This document shows, piece after piece, positions 62,305 through 64,000 of a stretch of DNA of 64,000 nt. The stretch is from [Leptolyngbya] sp. JSC-1. Its GTDB lineage: Bacteria; Cyanobacteriota; Cyanobacteriia; Elainellales; Elainellaceae. Position numbers and translations under genes: made by a program. The notes beneath the pieces are model-generated. The model was given only the letters and a program-made list of their open reading frames with translations. It did not search any database and had not been told where the DNA came from. The first letter of the stretch is position 1, and each line of letters begins with the position of its first letter. Location of the stretch: positions 50,042 through 114,041 of the forward strand of contig KL662192.1 of NCBI GenBank assembly GCA_000733415.1. Reading direction: 5' to 3'.

Positions 62305-62324
62305 GCTCAGCATCGACGCTGAGC
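62305..62324 (-). other. Hairpin at the start of the Nit1C operon leader
   Basis: GCTCAGC (62305-62311) and GCTGAGC (62318-62324) form a 7-bp stem with a 6-base loop. With the predicted transcription start near 62329, it would be the first structure of the mRNA, which can stabilise a 5' end. No U-run follows, so it is not a terminator. Confidence 0.55.
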
Positions 62325-62335
62325 ATTGTATGTGC

Positions 62336-62378
62336 AGCATAGAAAACAAGCCGAGCAACTTCTTGTAGCCATCGCTAC
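62336..62378 (-). promoter_or_regulatory. NtcA-activated promoter of the Nit1C operon
   Basis: Read on the minus strand: GTA-GCGATGGC-TAC (62378-62365), flanked to TGTA...TACA, a perfect GTA-N8-TAC NtcA site. Exactly 23 bases later is TATGCT (62341-62336), matching the TA-N3-T -10 box. This is the class II NtcA architecture (site centred near -41.5). It lies in the gap between the LuxR gene and the Sll0783 gene, oriented to the latter. Confidence 0.85.
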
Positions 62379-62464
62379 AGATCGTTAGAATCTGGCTTTA
62401 TTGACAGAATCAGTATTCACAAATAGTAACCAATAATGCAGTTTTGACAACATCCCCTGTTCAT

Positions 62465-63736
62465 TTAGACAGGTAACCCTCGATCCAGCCAGCCTCGGAT
62501 CACGGCCTGATAAAGAGCCTGACAGCGAGTCTGGACCTGAAGTTTGGCAATTGCGTTATTGATATGAAATTTGACCGTGCGTTCGCTAATGTGGAGCTGA
62601 TCGGCAATGTCGCGATCGCGAAACCCGGCAGCCAGCAGCAGCAACATTTCCTGCTCGCGGTCTGACAAGGGCGAAGTCTGGGAGCGGGAATCTGAATACG
62701 GCAATGTCAGCAGCACTTGCAGCATTGCTTGATTGGCCCCACTCAGCGTTTGCAGTGTGCCTCCCACACAGGCGCTAGCTAACCGCAATTCATCGAAAAT
62801 GGCTGCGATCCAGTCCTGTAAGTTTCTAGATGCAAGCTCTTTAAGCTCTTTAACCGGCAAGCTGGCGTTTGAACCGATATCTGGGATGACCATTGCATCG
62901 AGTAAAACCTGGGTTGACTCATACATCAAACGGCAATGGCTGCACTGTAACTCGCTGAGCATTTCACCAGTTCGCAGCAGCAGCACATTTAGCGACATAG
63001 GCAGTAAACGCTCGGTTCCCACCAGACAGAATCGAGATTGGGGTAAAAGAGTTGCTATTTGTTCTGATAAGGGCAGAACAACAACTGATGAATTGATTGG
63101 AGACTGCCGTTCTCGCTGATGTGCCAATGCACTATCGAGGGCAACTGTAACAGTCGCACACAGATATTGCAATACTTCTAGGAATTCTGGCGATAACGGT
63201 CGATGACTAAAAACAGCCAATACTCCTACAACACGATCGCCTACAGCCAGCGGATATCCGGCAAAGCCCGTAATCTTCTCAGCGATGGCCCATTCTCGAT
63301 CTTTTACCCACGGTTCTGCTGCTAAATGATTGCTCAGAAATGGAATCCGATTTTGGGCAATTTTACCCACCTTATAGGCTCCCATCGCCACTCTAGAGAA
63401 TGAGCCATCCGTGTGGGTATACAGTCCCGACGATGCAACCAAACGCAGAGCGGTTTGATCGGCTTCTACTAACCAGATGCGGGCAAAGGCACAGTCAAAG
63501 ACGCTGATAATTTGATCGGTGACTTGTTTCGCGATCACGGTTGGGTCCAAACAGCCACTGAAGGCTTGAGCCATTTGACTCACCTGTTGGAGATCCATCA
63601 GCAAGCGCAGCGAGTTGGAAGATGCAGAACCGTTGAATGCCATTGCTGTTACTAAGTGCTGTTGCCAGTTGCTGTTCACCAGACATGCTACCTTTATACA
63701 GAATAGGCTGCCTGCTTTCATATCTGTATCCGCCAT
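62465..63736 (-). CDS. GAF-domain LuxR-type transcriptional regulator
   Basis: A 423-residue regulator: a GAF domain (about 50-200, ARIWLVEADQTALRLVASSGLYTHTDGS) and a C-terminal LuxR HTH (LSDREQEMLLLLAAGFRDRDIADQLHISERTVKFHINNAIAKL). The frame begins at GTG (63739); the first ATG is 63736, and another at 63643 fits the GAF domain start. It lies directly upstream of the Nit1C operon in the same direction, and could control it. Confidence 0.88.
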   Translation of the reverse strand: MADTDMKAGSLFCIKVACLVNSNWQQHLVTAMAFNGSASSNSLRLLMDLQQVSQMAQAFSGCLDPTVIAKQVTDQIISVFDCAFARIWLVEADQTALRLVASSGLYTHTDGSFSRVAMGAYKVGKIAQNRIPFLSNHLAAEPWVKDREWAIAEKITGFAGYPLAVGDRVVGVLAVFSHRPLSPEFLEVLQYLCATVTVALDSALAHQRERQSPINSSVVVLPLSEQIATLLPQSRFCLVGTERLLPMSLNVLLLRTGEMLSELQCSHCRLMYESTQVLLDAMVIPDIGSNASLPVKELKELASRNLQDWIAAIFDELRLASACVGGTLQTLSGANQAMLQVLLTLPYSDSRSQTSPLSDREQEMLLLLAAGFRDRDIADQLHISERTVKFHINNAIAKLQVQTRCQALYQAVIRGWLDRGLPV

Positions 63737-63739
63737 CAC

Positions 63740-64000
63740 CAGATAAAGTTAGCAACTCCTGCGCAGCCTCCCGCAGGGTAGGCACAGCTACACAGACACA
63801 AGCCTATTAGCTAACCGTTGCTGAGCGAGGATCAGAGGATTTATTCGCCGCTGAACCGTAACTAAACTGCAATCAAATTAACAACACTTCAAAATTGATT
63901 GCAAAACATGACAAATTGCTTGGTCCATTAACAGGAAGCTAGAATAAATTTCTATGCTGATGATGTCTCAATAGACTGGGCTGTCAGGTGATACTACGAT
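63740..64000. other. Intergenic end of the window
   Basis: About 260 bases with no coding frame of note and no RNA gene or terminator that I recognise. AT-rich near the end (63840-63960). It holds the promoter region of the LuxR gene, with no clear motif. Confidence 0.4.

Noticed and set aside
62305..62324. Terminator after the LuxR gene
   Set aside because: The hairpin has no T-run and lies next to the predicted start of the Nit1C transcript.

Overview
The window is from a cyanobacterium, most like a non-heterocystous filamentous diazotroph of the Leptolyngbya type. Evidence: an uninterrupted Mo-nitrogenase cluster whose order (nifP, nifB-fdxN-nifS-nifU-nifHDK-nifEN-nifX-nifW-hesA-hesB-fdxH-feoA-nafY-fdxB, then mop-modA-modBC) matches what is known for Leptolyngbya boryana; HIP1-type GCGATCGC sites; many short tandem repeats of the kind common in cyanobacteria; an ethylene-receptor-like kinase; and the Sll0783-Sll0787 nitrogen-starvation module first seen in Synechocystis. 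No rRNA, tRNA or CRISPR array was found.

Layout. 1-6.3 kb: end of an unrecognised gene, a large DUF4347/DUF4394/Calx-beta/RTX surface-type protein, and a hybrid histidine kinase with an ethylene-binding membrane domain. 6.7-11.2 kb (minus strand): nif accessory genes (2Fe-2S ferredoxin, nifT, nifZ, nifV, a 42-codon small membrane protein with a strong SD, a Dps protein, an Asr1405-like protein, nifP). 11.24-12.31 kb: a 1-kb divergent regulatory region with many TGAGTAC(A)-type motifs, the kind linked to the activator CnfR. 12.3-29.9 kb (plus strand): the nif structural, cofactor and electron-transfer genes. 30-33.6 kb: a molybdenum island (mop, modA, a fused modBC). 33.6-55.9 kb: accessory genes: an ArsR/SRPBCC pair behind what looks like a leaderless operator-promoter, clpP, two zinc alcohol dehydrogenases, a sulfatase beside a broken porin, an AraC regulator, two FAD oxidoreductases, a pirin, a stress-type group (baeRF, cupin, SDR, SRPBCC), a large ATPase/winged-helix regulator broken by a frameshift in its P-loop, three small catabolic-type enzymes, an IS3 remnant and a protein with the COQ4 metal motif. 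55.9-62.1 kb (minus strand): a Nit1C-type nitrilase cluster (MSMEG_0570 protein, glycosyltransferase, AIR-synthase-like, GNAT, radical SAM, nitrilase, Sll0783), preceded by a textbook NtcA promoter. 62.4-63.7 kb: a GAF-LuxR regulator.

How it works together: molybdate import and storage feed FeMo-cofactor assembly (NifB, NifEN, NifX/NafY, NifV homocitrate); NifS/NifU, HesB and ferredoxins supply Fe-S clusters and electrons to NifHDK; NifP supplies O-acetylserine for cysteine. The Nit1C operon, under predicted NtcA control, would respond to the same nitrogen starvation and may recover nitrogen from nitriles or cyanide. A notable structural theme is short tandem repeats in the gene leaders, which are nearly always C-rich on the sense strand and often directly abut start codons that lack a Shine-Dalgarno sequence.
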